Below are positions 1 through 12,225 of a stretch of DNA of 64,000 nucleotides, in pieces. Under the pieces are notes generated by a model, which worked only from the letters and a program-made list of their open reading frames with translations, was not told the origin of the DNA and searched no databases. Each line of letters begins with the position of its first letter. Positions within the stretch are counted from its first letter, which is position 1. The stretch is from Crotalaria pallida (lineage: Eukaryota; Streptophyta; Magnoliopsida; Fabales; Fabaceae), in NCBI GenBank assembly GCA_037953625.1, contig CM075653.1, forward strand, positions 4,402,001 to 4,466,000. The letters run 5' to 3'. The translations under genes were made by a program, and so were the position numbers.

Positions 1-39
1 CAAATAACAAAGAAAATAATAGTCAAATATGTAACATAC

Positions 40-3000
40 CAAAACTGTAAGCTTCTGACCAAGCCTTAAGGCCAAATTTTGAACAAGTGTAGTCTTCCCA
101 GTGCCAGTTTCTCCAACTAAGAGTACAGGCTCGTTAAACTTGACAGAGCAAGCTATGCGCTCTAACACATGCAGAGAACTACGGATCTCGACAAAAGGTC
201 TTCCACGTTCATGTAACTGCATGTGAAACATAAAACCAATTGCAACAAAACATAAGACCTTTCTACTAAAGTTGTATCATCTTCTAAATTTTAAATTACC
301 AAATGACTATACTGACAGGTTTTTTAGTGTACTGAAGAGATACTCGGCCTATTCTTAAATCAGTCATAGAATCCTGCATTTTACCGACAGAAATGAGAAG
401 CTGATATGGAAAAATAATGAAGCAAAGGTTCAAACATTACTAGATAAAACCTGGATAATAGGTTTGTCATGGGGATACAAAGTCTCAGCAGTAGAAACTG
501 GTACTGTCCACAATATTGCTATCTCTTTCATTATTGACAATCGGTTTTTAAATGAACTTGAAAAGACCGCAAATACATCAATAGCCTGACATACAAGACA
601 ACAGCCACACATGAACTAACTCTACAAAATAGATGATAAGAATAGCAAGGGGAAGAAAAATAAACCAAAAAATCAGACCTCTTTATACACACAATAACAT
701 TGGTATTCTGATACGCTACCAGCAAAGCAAAAACCTAAACCTGCAATCCTTTTGCACCATTTAAGGAGATCCCTGCCATCAAGAACCAAAGTCACATCAA
801 TTAAAAAAAATTATAAAATAAGCACAGGCAGAATATAATCACTTTAATACCTTAACGAGAACCTGCTTGGACAATAGACAGAAGCAGAACTTCCTGGGAT
901 AAAACCCGCAATTTGAAGCATGGAAATAGAGTTAACCCTTTCAAAGGTTTCTGCCAAAAAAAATAGCTAATTTATAGCGAGATACTAAGGAATGGGATTG
1001 TATTCAATAAGTGTGAAACTACATGATAACTAAATATCATATCAATACCTATGAGTTTGCCAGCAAGAAGCTCCATATCGGGATACCTCACTTTGACTAT
1101 CTCCTGTAAGTCTTTATTATCTGGTGGCTGTATCATCACTCTTCTCCAAAGGACGCTAAGTGAATCTTGACCTTCCAGTACAATAAAAGTCAGCATCTAG
1201 TTTATATTCAGAAAAAGAGAATAATAGATTTTTCTTTCAACAATAATATTTATAATGGAATTTTTATACATATAAAATATTTATTAGATATTTGACTGGG
1301 TTTAAAAAAAATATTAACGATTTTACACTATCATGTCAATGATTTCATTCAGATCTGGGGAACAATCTCAATAGATTATGGGAGGATTTGTGGTTGGGAG
1401 TCACTCTCTCTATTTCCTATTATCACATTGATCATATATCCTCTTTGCATCACTAAAACACGTAGTTTTCTCTCAAATTCATCCATTTCATGGAGTTTTC
1501 ACATTTTTTTTTTGTAACATTATAAGGATTTAAGTATTTCTCCAAATTCTTTCATTTCATGGAATTTTTACTGTTTTTTGTTAACCTTCTCTCATGTATC
1601 AGATCAATACATGAAAGAGCTATTCACATGATATTTTATTATGCATATTGATCTGTATACTATTAACATATAAATTATAACTAAAACAAAATCACAAAAA
1701 AAAAAATAAAAAATAAATAGAAAATTGAAAGGGTAATGGTTTTACCTGCACACTCAGATGTGTCAAACTTGGAAACAGCAATAGTTGAAAAAATTCTAAA
1801 ACTTTCCGACACCCTTATAACCTGAAAAATATGTAATTCTTCAACAATTAATGAACAGTACAGAGGAATAGACAGGCAAATAGACATAAAATCGATTCAT
1901 CTAGCACTAAGTTAGGTGTGCATCAGTGCATAACTTTCCCAAAGAAAATGTATATCATATGATCTCTGATTAACGGGAACATAGAAGAAACCAAAGGATT
2001 CAGCTATTGAGAGTTTCAGACCTATCAACCCTACTCAATGTTTACTTTTTCTTCTTTCTTCCAAAGAAAAGAAGAAATACAACAGCTCATGAACAAATTG
2101 TGTTGTGTTATGAAGCAGTTTGATGCATTTGAACAAGACTACAGGATATAATTTTTAACAGAGATTGCCACCTCTGACTTTTTTGGTGGAAATTGCTAAT
2201 ATGCATGAAAATGCAGGCCCACTCAAACAATGTACTTTTAGATTCAGTCTTGTTATTGTGCTAAAGCCTTTTACAATGTATCACGAGAAACAACTCCAAA
2301 TTGAACAACAAATGCCAAGGTTTGATACACCCTATAAGCAAATTATTTCATGAATATTGCCACCACGTAAAGTTAAAATAAACAGCTACAAATTTCCAAA
2401 TAATAGCTGCACATTAAACATCAGAAGAATGATCAATGTTAAGTATGCGTATCGGCAAATTGTCATTTGTATTAAGTCTATTTACTACCAGCATCAGCAA
2501 TATTTATAAGATCTCATACTACTACATATACGGCAAATACCTAAATTTCAAAATATGAAGTTTTACATCAAGTTTGATCAAGGCCACAAAACCTAATATC
2601 AATAATATATATATACACACACACAAAATGTGCCTCCAAGCATGTGGCTTTTTTTCCAAAAAACTATTCGGCTAGACATCTACCTGGTTGCTTCATGCTC
2701 AAAGGATTTCCTTTCTAAAACTTCTTTATTTTCCATCATCACAAAAAGAACATGTTCTAAGATATGATTGGATACCATAGATTGCATCAACCATACTTAA
2801 GTTTCCCTAGAAAATTGTTGGTGTACTTTACCATGGTTGCTAATTCCATTTATAGATAAGGGCTTCAAAATAACCAGATTGAACATGACTATTTATTAAT
2901 TGAATTAACCAGAAATTTTTAACAAGTATACAAGTATATTAACATTTAGCCAGGTAACTGACCTTAAGTTTGCTTAATGTGATATTTATACTACTTGTGT

Positions 3001-6000
3001 GAATAGAGTGCATATTGGAATCTATCCCACAAGAAGCATAAAAAATTAAGAAAACTTAGCGAAAACTTTTTGTTACTTGTTCATCACAAAGAAAATACTT
3101 TCTTATTGAATAATCTGCTTGGTGCACGCAAGTTACCCTTTCACCTTGGAGCAGTATCTCAATACATTGTAAAGTTTTGAGTAATACATAGGCTACAATT
3201 TTATCAGTCTGTCGTTTATGCAATCCTTTATTATATTTGGTTGGAGAGACATGCTTGTATTTCAAGCTGGCTACACACCCATCTATTTTTTATGGGATAT
3301 AATTGTAATTAACACTTCACTTTGCAGCTCTATTCATAACATATGGTTGTTTCAAGGGAGTTTCTTCACTAATATCTAAAGAAATTGGACTGCTTTGTTG
3401 CATTTTAGTTTTGTCATATCTAACCTAATTTCGATTTTCTATTTGAGTGTATTCATCATCCTCCTAGGGTATTTAACATCCCTTCTTTCGTTCTACTCGT
3501 ATCCTTTTTTATCTAAAAAATGGACTGCAATTTCACAAGATAATCAGCTCTCTCTTAAAAATCATTAATCAAATGCACCACTATCCAACAATATAAATAG
3601 AACATTTTTGCATGGACAATACCCATAAACATAAATAGTTACCACATAGTACAACGGAAACAAATAACCTAAACATCCAACACTTTGGCAAAACTTTGAA
3701 AAAGATGGTCATTCTTTGAGGAACATGTCAAATTGTAAAAGAGATACACATCTAATACGTCCATCTACTAGAGTAGCAAAAGCAATATAATCTGAACTCT
3801 ATGGTAACCAACACACTTCTAACACAAGCAGCAAATGAATCAATTACAGTTCAAGAAAAGAAGCAAAGTGGTGAGGAAGAAATCACCTCCCCGTGTCCAG
3901 TTTCAAAAGAACCAGACCCTTCCAATAAAGATATTAAAATGGAGTGTACATCCGATGGTGCCTTATTGATATCCTCAAAAACAATCCAAAAACCATTCTG
4001 CACAGCCTGTGATAAAGGCAGTACACAAAAATGAAATAAGAAGCTTTCTTGCAAAGTTGTATAGACACAGATATCAAAACATCTTTATGTACATGTTGAT
4101 TTGATATTATAGCAACAATTAAAATAAAACCTGGGTAAGTGAACCAGGCTGCCATCTAAACTCCCCGGGCCTATCTGTACAGACATAACTTCCAACTAAT
4201 GTTCTACCATCAATTTGATCGTCCATTTGGATAGATAGAACTGCAAAAGAAAATAGAGCATAAACAATTATTAATGTAAAAAATTCATAAAGAAGAAATT
4301 TATTGCAATGAAGCATGTACCAACCCAAAAACCAAAAAAAATAAAAACATTGAAAGCATACCTTGGTTTCCACTATCCTGAGCCAGCTTCGCAATGAGAG
4401 CAGATTTTCCAGAACCAGAGGGACCATACAAAAGAACGGGCCACTTCTGACTCACTGCCAATAGAACTCTCTCATAACTTTTCTTCAATGTTGATGTCAA
4501 TATGAATGTATTACTTACTGATATGTCATCCCTAAAATTACAGAAGATATAAAAACTTCATTAAGTAGTGATCCAAATGGTATATGGAGTATCAGTAAGA
4601 GTGTTAAGTTAACCAAAGGAAAGATAAAAAGTAGTATTTAAGAAAGTTCAGGCTCTATAGGTGCAAGTAAATGAATTGTATTGAAGTTAAAATGTAAATA
4701 AAATTATAATAGCAGAAAAATAAACGTCACCTTGTGGTAAGCCTTTGGCTCCTAACAGGTGGCTGCAAGTCATGAAGCTCTGATGAGCTAACAGACTGAT
4801 AATTAAATCCAAAGGATTTTAAACAGTTCTCTTGACTGAAATCCATGCTTCTATGTGGAGAACCAGCCACATGGTCTGCCTCTGCTATTGGTTCAACAAA
4901 CCAACTAGTTTTCTCTAGTGACGTATCCCGACAAAACTCTTCCCACCTGAATATGACAAGTTGAAGATTGTAGCTAAACATTGTACCACATCTTAAGTAC
5001 AACAAGCAGCTGAAAAGATGTAAACAATATAATACTGACCTCCATAGACATTCAAATGCTTCCTCAGCACCAATGATATTCATCAAGCTTTCCGTGGCTC
5101 CGTAACCTAATTTGAGCACAACTCTTAATATCTGCACTCCACACCATAACAAGTCTGGCTTCCTGTGTGGCTCTTTTACGAGATCCAGAAAACAAGACCA
5201 GTCCCAAAGCTTTGAGAAAATTTCAGGTTCGATTAGAAGGAGTCGGTATGATATGCGGGCAACATCCAGTTCATGGATCTCCTCAACCTGTAAAAAGAAA
5301 ATGACAGACAACACTTGGTAATGCCCACCAGTCTTAAAATTATTTCCCAAAAAAAAATCATTACAACAGTTGTACACTGACCAAGGTAACTTGTTTCAAT
5401 GAAAATCTTTGAAATGGAGCGGGAGCATAATCAAAATAGCTTAGTACCGAACTGCACCAAACAGCAAATACAATCACAATGTATATAAAAAAAACTACAA
5501 AAGGTCAGCTCTCCATGAATTCATCCATCACCAACCTCAAGAGAAAAGGACACATGTCAAGAGCATGAGAGAAGGCACAACAAGCAAGCTCATGAAGATC
5601 GAGTCCCCTTCCCCGTTGAGTATAGAACTCTATGGCATTCACAACTTGATCATCCATTGAAATAGAGGTAGCAGCATAAGTATTGGACCTCAAATTCGGT
5701 ACAAGACGAAGTAAAGCAACAGCCTTATCTACAAAAATTCGAGCCACTGGACGGAAACATCCGATCAATGGAATTGTATAAGAGGGGTTCAGAAACACCC
5801 CTATTAACTCATTGACTACTTCATCTTCTGTAACCAAGCTTCCCTGCAATGCAAACAAGTAAATGTAAATCAATCAATGCTAATTTAAATAATCCATTCT
5901 ATTTTATAATTACTTGAACAAATTGCTACTTGAACTCTCAGAAACTAACTGAGATTGAAGATTGAAGGTTGATAGGCTTCGACTATCTATAGGAATTACA

Positions 6001-6844
6001 AGGGATTTGAAGAATTGAAGATACATGCTTGATTGCAAGTTACTCCCTCTAGTCCTTATTATAAAGCACCATTTTGAAGGACTTCCATGATCTTCTTATA
6101 CGGCATTTTACATTCCCTATAAAGCATTCCATTTTTTCCTCTTATTTGCCCTTATTAAAAGGCTTTGACTATCTATACTTTTTTTATTGTTCGGATTGTT
6201 CATTAATGCCGTGAACTTTCCAAAGAGATTTGAGAGGGTAAAATTGCAATGGTAGATAAGAAAATTAACTACTCTCACTGCTGATTAAAAATGACTGACA
6301 ATAAGCACCAAAGGTAGTAACTTACTTACAAGTAATAGGCTAACTAACAAACTAACCGCAAAAACGCATGAGCGGTGGGACTACGGTTATGTCAATTGAT
6401 CAGTAGCAGTTATTCAGTTAGCATAGCAATTACAAATATACCCCTCCGAAAGCAGTGCCTTGTTGGCTAGTGAATCGAATTGAGGGAAATACAGAAGCAT
6501 ATGTAATGTAGTTTAAGCTTTTTATATATATATAGTTATTTTACAAACTCAATACACATAATTATACTGTGTTACAAACTATGCTCTTGTTGTTCACTAT
6601 AATCAAAATATCTGAAATTCTGAAATCAATCATTTAATCATTTCTTAAACCGCCAACTAGCGTTATGGCAGTTGGGAAGTGTAACAGTTAATCAGTTAAC
6701 ATAGCTAAATTACAAATATAACCCCTATGAAAGGTGTACCTTGTTAGCTAGCGAATCGAATTGAGGGAAAGAACGAAGCTTTGGGCAAGAATGAAGGAAC
6801 CTCGTAAGCGAAGAATGAAGGCTGAAACTGCCGTCAATCGCCAT
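40..6844 (-). CDS. MDN1: Midasin (AAA+ ATPase of 60S ribosome assembly), exons 1-16, 3' end outside window
   Basis: Midasin/Rea1 is a giant dynein-like AAA+ ATPase that strips assembly factors from pre-60S ribosomes in the nucleolus and nucleoplasm. Sixteen exons can be traced on the minus strand: 6740-6844, 5536-5843, 5382-5451, 5040-5287, 4731-4946, 4362-4531, 4131-4240, 3887-4006, 1746-1821, 1049-1171, 851-950, 741-772, 679-707, 451-585, 317-373, 40-216. They total 2076 nt (692 codons), introns are GT-AG and phases agree throughout. The start ATG at 6844 opens MAIDGSF, as in Arabidopsis midasin recalled from memory. Walker A of AAA1 is GPSGSGKS (~residues 352-359), Walker B lies in WIVFEDINKAPSD (~416-428), a WRR motif follows in exon 10, and Walker A of AAA2 is GETGTGKT (~668-675). 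Plant midasins exceed 5000 residues, so this is the N-terminal ~13%. Intron 8 (1822-3886) is the longest and contains no gene I recognise. The weakest donors are GTTTTA (exon 7) and GTTTAG (exon 12). Confidence 0.93.
6043..6317. mobile_element. Stowaway-like MITE in midasin intron 1 (unit 1)
   Basis: Degenerate terminal inverted repeats (CTCCCTCTAGTCCTTATTAT at the left; the right end read backwards is CTACCTTTGGTGCTTATTGT) flanked by TA on both sides, 275 bp. The CTCCCTC terminus and TA duplication are typical of Tc1/mariner-derived Stowaway elements. Confidence 0.65.
6383..6780. repeat. Local duplication of exon 1 end/intron 1 start of midasin
   Basis: 6383-6496 resembles 6663-6780 at a spacing of ~281 bp. 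The right copy holds the true exon 1 3' end and donor; the left copy, inside intron 1, keeps an exon-like stretch (6459-6495, including the residues FPQFDSLANK) but its donor reads GCACTG instead of GTACAC. It recurs at +15166, +30332 and +45499 in the other units. Confidence 0.75.
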
Positions 6845-7031
6845 GTCTCTCTCTCTCTGAAACAAACTCAAATGAAGGTATTATAATAATAACAATAATA
6901 ATAAATAAAAATGAAAAAGGACTGTGAGAAAAAGAAGAGAGATTGAAGAGATGGAGGCGTTGAAAGAGAAGAGGAAGAGGAAGATGGAGAGAACGCTGTG
7001 TAACTCCGCAAAACAAATGCCGAGTGAGAGA

Positions 7032-7044
7032 GGGTTTAGGGTTT
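7032..7044 (-). promoter_or_regulatory. Telo-box in midasin promoter/5' UTR (unit 1)
   Basis: Minus-strand reading AAACCCTAAACCC, 188 bp upstream of the midasin ATG. Telo-boxes (AAACCCTA) are established promoter elements of plant ribosomal-protein and ribosome-biogenesis genes, which fits midasin's role. It is also the plant telomere repeat in sequence but is less than two units long. Confidence 0.6.
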
Positions 7045-7128
7045 AAGCTACTTCTAATTTATGGATTTTTTTTTTTAAGCAAAGGTGAAAGGTCAGTTAT
7101 AAATCTACTTCCTCAAAATTTATAAATA

Positions 7129-7329
7129 CTTCCTCCGTTTTTAATTATAACGCTATTTTGAAATTTTTTCGTTTCATATTTCAATACAATTTTATTTATA
7201 TTTTCTCACAAAAACGTAGACACAATGATTAGATGTAAGGGTAATTTTGGAAAAAATCACAAAGAGAATCTTATATTTAGGACCAAACTTTTTTACCCAA
7301 GAGAACCTTATAATTAGGGACGGAGGGAG
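7129..7329. mobile_element. Stowaway-like MITE upstream of midasin (unit 1)
   Basis: 201 bp from CTTCCTCCG to CGGAGGGAG, with inner TIR TTTTTAATTATAA / TTATAATTAGGGA and TA on both sides. It lies ~285 bp upstream of the midasin ATG, just beyond the telo-box, so it may bound the core promoter. Confidence 0.75.
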
Positions 7330-7424
7330 TATTATATAATATATTTAGTCTTTCAATGTTTTTGATTATTAATTTGATTCTTAAGATTTTCTGACATACC
7401 TACTTGATCCCTCTTATTTTAATA

Positions 7425-7719
7425 CTCCCTCCGGTCCTATATATAGGACATATTTTAGAAGCAATCTTTGGTCCTATATATAAGACATTTTGTATTTTCT
7501 ATGCATCATTTATTGCTTTTTCTCTTTTTTGCCCTTATTAAATGCTTTGACTATTTATGTGTTTTTTGTTGTTCATTAATGAGTGTGAATTTTTCAAGAC
7601 AAGTTGCGAGGGTAAAATTGTAATGTTACAATATATTCTCATAGAATTCATAAAACTAACTACTTTTCTTGGTCCGAGGAATATGGTTAAGTATATCCTA
7701 TATATAGGACCGGAGGGAG
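7425..7719. mobile_element. Stowaway MITE with perfect 24-bp TIRs (unit 1)
   Basis: Termini CTCCCTCCGGTCCTATATAT... and its exact reverse complement form perfect 24-bp inverted repeats, flanked by TA target duplications (7423-7424, 7720-7721). 295 bp. The perfect TIR implies a younger insertion than its neighbours. Confidence 0.88.
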
Positions 7720-7721
7720 TA

Positions 7722-8257
7722 ACTAGGAAAACTGCTCGTGCGATGCACAGGTCTTAAATTTTGCTATCTTTTATTTTTTTGAAGGGTTTTCCATTTGTTA
7801 AAACATTAAACATTAATTTTATTTACATGTGAATTTTTTTAGCGGACAATAAATCTATCATTTTTTGGAATTATATTTTATATGGTATTTTTTTTTAATT
7901 ATTACAAATTTACATTGAAATTTATTTTTTTATGATCAGACAAATTTATGTAATCAAATCGGAATACAATACTTATAATTAGATAAAATGCGATAAAGAT
8001 TTTGAAAAATATTTATAATATGTGAAATAATCATGTATACTATAAAAATAGTTATGAATAACTGTTATTATTTTTTTTCGTGTTTTTTTGGTGGGACAAT
8101 TATATAATATAAAATTGGTATAATATATAATACACAAACTTCTATCTATATATTAAGCAAAATGTAAACATTTAAATATGTCTTTTGTCACATACTTATC
8201 ATTATCAAGGAAAAACCATAGTTATTTGACACATGTTGAAGTGAAAAAATACATTTA
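7722..8257. other. AT-rich right end of segment A; degenerate GTGCGATGCAC hairpin
   Basis: Begins with CTCGTGCGATGCACAGG (7735-7751), a decayed version of the hairpin at 11247-11263, followed by ~100 bp closely similar to 11264 onwards. It is probably the terminus of a related transposon. The rest is AT-rich with no gene seen. Copies: 22888-23423, 38054-38589, 53221-53755. Confidence 0.5.
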
Positions 8258-8683
8258 CTAGATAAATATCTTTAAAATTTACTTTTTTTTAAATTAGCTT
8301 CGTGGAATAATTTTACTTTTTTTTTCCGAAACCAAGTGGTATCTGAGTTTCGTATTTTTTGTGGTTCAACTAATCCACCTCAGATCCGCGAACTGTGCGA
8401 GTCTTTGACTCAACGATATGGATTCTCCCCATGAATGTTACCTCGCTGGGACAATGTTACTATCTTTTTGGAATAAAGAGAGTAATTTGTCCTAATTTTT
8501 TTAGAATATAAATATTTAATAACATTAAAATGACTTAAATAACAAACAATCTTATGTTACCGGAAAAAAAATATATCACATGTTTGTTTTACTTTTTTTA
8601 TTATTGTTGAGATCATGTTTAGGTATTAAACTCTTTTAAGTGTACTAAGTTGATCAATATAAGTACTAAAATATCCCAATTTG

Positions 8684-8879
8684 ATCAACATGAGGTTGGT
8701 CAAGTGGTAGCTCACTTGATCCCTTAACCAACTGGTCTCGAGTTTGAGCCTTGGGTATGGAGCAACACCCGCTGAAGACCCTTACCGCTTAATGCGAGCT
8801 CAATTGGGTCGAACCGAATGTGTCGGATTCTGGATAAATCAAATCCGGGTACCGGTTGGTGAACACAAAAAAATAAAAA
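8684..8879 (+). mobile_element. tRNA-derived SINE (unit 1)
   Basis: The head resembles a pol III promoter: A box TGGTCAAGTGGTAG and B-box-like GAGTTTGAGCC about 40 bp further. The tail is A-rich. An imperfect target duplication (ATCCCAATTTG 8673-8683; ATCTCAATTTG 8880-8890) flanks it. Confidence 0.7.
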
Positions 8880-9122
8880 ATCTCAATTTGGCCATAAAAA
8901 ATTTTATGTGTGGTACAAAATAGATTTTTATTGCAACAGATTTTAGGAGATTTTAGTCCTATAAAGCTATATATAACCCACATTTAAAATTTGAAAGGCC
9001 AAATTTTAATATTATTATTTTTTATTGAGAAAAAAAAAGTGGTCCCAGAAAATTTATGCTTTACCAAAAGTGGTCCATGAAGATAATAAAATAATCCTGA
9101 AAAAAATTGAATAATCCAGTCT

Positions 9123-9310
9123 TTTTTTTTTGGTTGCCCACCCGGTTCCCTAAGTACTACCTAGGTACATCCGGATCCAACCCGGGTCGCGTGCCTGGCT
9201 ATGGCAGGTGAGTCTCCCAACATGAATTTTCTGCATTCACAAGGACTCGAACTCGAGACCTTGCTTAAGCGAGACCGAGCCGCTTACCACTCGTCCCAAC
9301 CCATGTTGGT
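9123..9310 (-). mobile_element. tRNA-derived SINE, minus strand (unit 1)
   Basis: Read on the minus strand it starts near TGGGTTGGGACGAGTGGTAA (A box), has GAGTTCGAGTCC (B box) and ends in an A run. A perfect 13-bp duplication AATAATCCAGTCT flanks it at 9110-9122 and 9311-9323, so the insertion boundaries are clear. Confidence 0.85.
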
Positions 9311-9746
9311 AATAATCCAGTCTTTAAAACGATTATCAAATAATTCTTAAATCTTTTTTCATGATACAATGTACCACCTTAAAATTTTCAATTTGTTTTG
9401 TACAATAAAATTTTAAGAACGATTTGGTACCATTACTTTTTTATGGACGACATTGTATGATGAACAAAATTTTCAAGGGGCCATTTTATGACTTTATTTT
9501 TATCAATGATCAAATAAATTAGATTAAACAAAAAAATTTAGGTACTAAATTGATTTATTGTACCTTTTTTATTATTATTTTAATGAATTACTACATAATA
9601 CCCTTAATTGCCCTTTACTTTTACCTTTTAGCTGGGGGTGTATGATGCTCTATTGTTTACATGAGGGACATTAAGCACCTTTCACTTATTTCATGTTATT
9701 TTGGCTATATTTGGTTCTCCATCTCATATTCTCAAACGCACGTACG

Positions 9747-10412
9747 TAGGGGTGGGAATTAGCCAGACCGGCTTATGGAGGCGTATGACTTGGCTTACTT
9801 AAGACCTAGCTCGGCTCGACTCATTTAATAAAAAGGTCATGTTTAAGCTTTTTAAAAGCCTATATATCTAAATAAGCCGAACCCGAGCTTTATAAAAAGC
9901 CTATTAAGTTCATTGTGCTGACCTATTTAATTTTTTAAATATTAATATATTATACTTTATTAGTGATTTAAATTAAAAGTAAAAATTTAAATATTCTATA
10001 TAATATTATAATTAAAAATAAAAATATAATTTATTTCCCTCTTTATTAAACCTAATCCTAATATATAAAAACCAAATCCTAATAATTTCACTCCCTTACA
10101 TCAACAAATCCTAATACTTTTATTGATATATAGTTTGAGTTTTGATATTATTTACCGTTCACTTGATTATATTTCTTTCACATAATTTGAGGTATGAAGC
10201 ATTTCTATATTTGTACTTAAATGTAAGAATTTTATTGAATAATAGACTTTTAAACGGGCTTATGGGTCAGGCCAAACTTTGAAATAGACCGAATTTAGAT
10301 TTCAAATTTAGCCTATGACGAGCTCATAGCCAGGTTTAGGTCTTAAATTTGAAAAACAAGTCAAATATGTTTTTGTTAAAGCCTGATTCGACCTGACTCA
10401 TTCACACCCCTG
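9747..10412. mobile_element. hAT-like non-autonomous element (unit 1)
   Basis: Ends TAGGGGTGGGAAT and, read inwards from the right, CAGGGGTGTGAAT; both match the (C/T)AGGGGTG termini of hAT elements. The 8-bp flanks CACGTACG and CAGTTACG agree at 6 of 8 positions. No transposase reading frame is seen in the 666 bp. Confidence 0.6.
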
Positions 10413-10522
10413 CAGTTACGTATCGAGAGAAAGAGAGTGGTTGTTGAGTCGCGTGAGGATGAGATCGGGTTCTGGATGGTACTATTCTTATTGAATTTAG
10501 TATTTATGAACTGTTATATTTT

Positions 10523-10808
10523 GAGTGAAGGAACATTTTGGTCCCTCAAGTTTTTCGACATGGACACTTTAGTCTCTCAAGAAATTTAATTCATTTTTAG
10601 TCCCTCATGTTTTTCAAAAGTACCAATTTAGTCTCTCATGTTTTCTAAAAGTACCAATTTAGTCCCTCAACGAAGTGGCTAACGAAAATAGGACAGGGAC
10701 TAAATTGATACTTTTGGAAAACTTTGGAGACTAAAAATGAATTAAATTTCTTGAGGGACTATAGTGTCCCTATCGAAAAACTTGAGGGATCAAAGTGTCC
10801 CTTCACTC
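10523..10808. mobile_element. Mutator-type foldback MITE with 9-bp TSD (unit 1)
   Basis: Almost the whole 286 bp is an imperfect palindrome beginning GAGTGAAGG and ending CTTCACTC. A perfect 9-bp target duplication TTATATTTT lies at 10514-10522 and 10809-10817. A 9-bp duplication with long TIRs is diagnostic of Mutator-like elements. Confidence 0.88.
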
Positions 10809-10943
10809 TTATATTTTTAATGGACAAGATAAAGGGAGCAGAAAGAAATGAGTCATTTTAGTAGTGGTGCATATTATATTACACAAGCACGCAGAGTTAA
10901 TAAGACAATAAACTATAAAGTATAAATATAGATTGTTCATTTA

Positions 10944-10946
<3 letters not shown>

Positions 10947-10990
<44 letters not shown>
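10947..10990. repeat. (TA)n microsatellite (unit 1)
   Basis: About 22 TA repeats, with the same ATAGATTGTTC string on both sides. Recurs near 26113 and 41279. Confidence 0.9.
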
Positions 10991-10993
<3 letters not shown>

Positions 10994-11231
10994 TTGTTCG
11001 CCAAAAATAAAATAAATAAATATAGACTAAAGATCTCCAATAATCCTTCTTGCACATTTGATAGCATCATCCAGTATCTTTTTAGCATCATATTTGTATT
11101 CAAATCCTTTGTCACACAGTTTTGTTGAGGCCCACTTGATTTTCCTCTTCAGCCCATCGACTATGTATCCGGAATATAATTATAAATAGCTTAATTCTTA
11201 AAGGAAGGAGACTTGAATTTGTGTATTCAAT

Positions 11232-12184
11232 ACACTATGAAAATTGCCCGTGCGACGCACGGGTCTTAAATTTTGCTATCCTTTCCTTTTTTTTAAAGGG
11301 CTTTCCATTAGTTCAAACATTAAACATTAATTTTATTTACATGTGATTGAATAAAATGAAATGATAAATTGAAAGGAAGGCTTTCATGATAAACATATTA
11401 TAAAAAAAGAAATATTGAGAAGAAATATTGTGCTAAAGATCAACACAATATTGAAAAGAAATATTATTATACACACGTTTACAGTTATTTGAGCATTAAA
11501 AGAATAATCCAGAATTGGATAAAAATGCCAACAGCTTGCATGTTACAACTTACAACAACTTTTGTGAGGCAACTTGAAGCATTTTGATACCAAAAAAATA
11601 ATAATAATAATAATTGAAATCATCAAGGTAATATGTTTAATCAAAAATTTAAATGATAAATTGGAAAGAAGACTTTCATGATCAACATATTATAAAAAAA
11701 ATAAATATTGAGAAGAAATATTGTGTTGAAGATCAACACAATATTGAAAAGAATTTAATTTACTTCTTCACATTCTTTGATCTTCTTTTGTGCACCATCA
11801 AGTCTTAAGTACATGTATTAAGAAATGTTTGAGCAAAATTCAAACACTTAAAAATACCAAAAAAAAATGAAAAAGCTTTCTAGCTACCAATTAAAAAAAA
11901 ATAATACTAACTGTTCATCTGCTTAATGTTTATGACAAATAAGGAAATAAAATATACTTAATAAAGAAATAATTTCAGTTGAAATGAAGGCTTTCCACCA
12001 ATTTAAAAAATAAAAAATAAAAAAAATATTAACTGTTCATATGCTCAAACAACCAAGGTTTCCTTCTTTATACGTTTTTTTTTTGCAAGTGGCATTTTGA
12101 TACCAAAAATAAAAAAAAATTTCCCATTGAAAGACGAAAGGCCGGTAACAAATAAACTTTAAATAGAAAACAAAATGACCAAGC

Positions 12185-12225
<41 letters not shown>

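Noticed and set aside
3801..4034. 77-codon plus-strand open frame
   Set aside because: It is antisense to midasin exon 8 and has no recognisable domain or splice context.
4119..4427. 102-codon minus-strand open frame
   Set aside because: It runs through midasin exon 7 but includes intron sequence on both sides; the spliced exon 4131-4240 with matching phases explains the conserved part.
7032..7044. Interstitial telomere repeat
   Set aside because: Less than two repeat units, and its promoter position before a ribosome-biogenesis gene makes a telo-box the better reading.
7557..7757. 66-codon plus-strand open frame in all units
   Set aside because: It lies within the Stowaway MITE 7425-7719 and ends just past its TIR; no domain.
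8684..9310. Possible tRNA genes
   Set aside because: The A and B boxes are present but no cloverleaf with acceptor stem and anticodon arm can be formed; A-rich tails and target duplications show they are SINEs.
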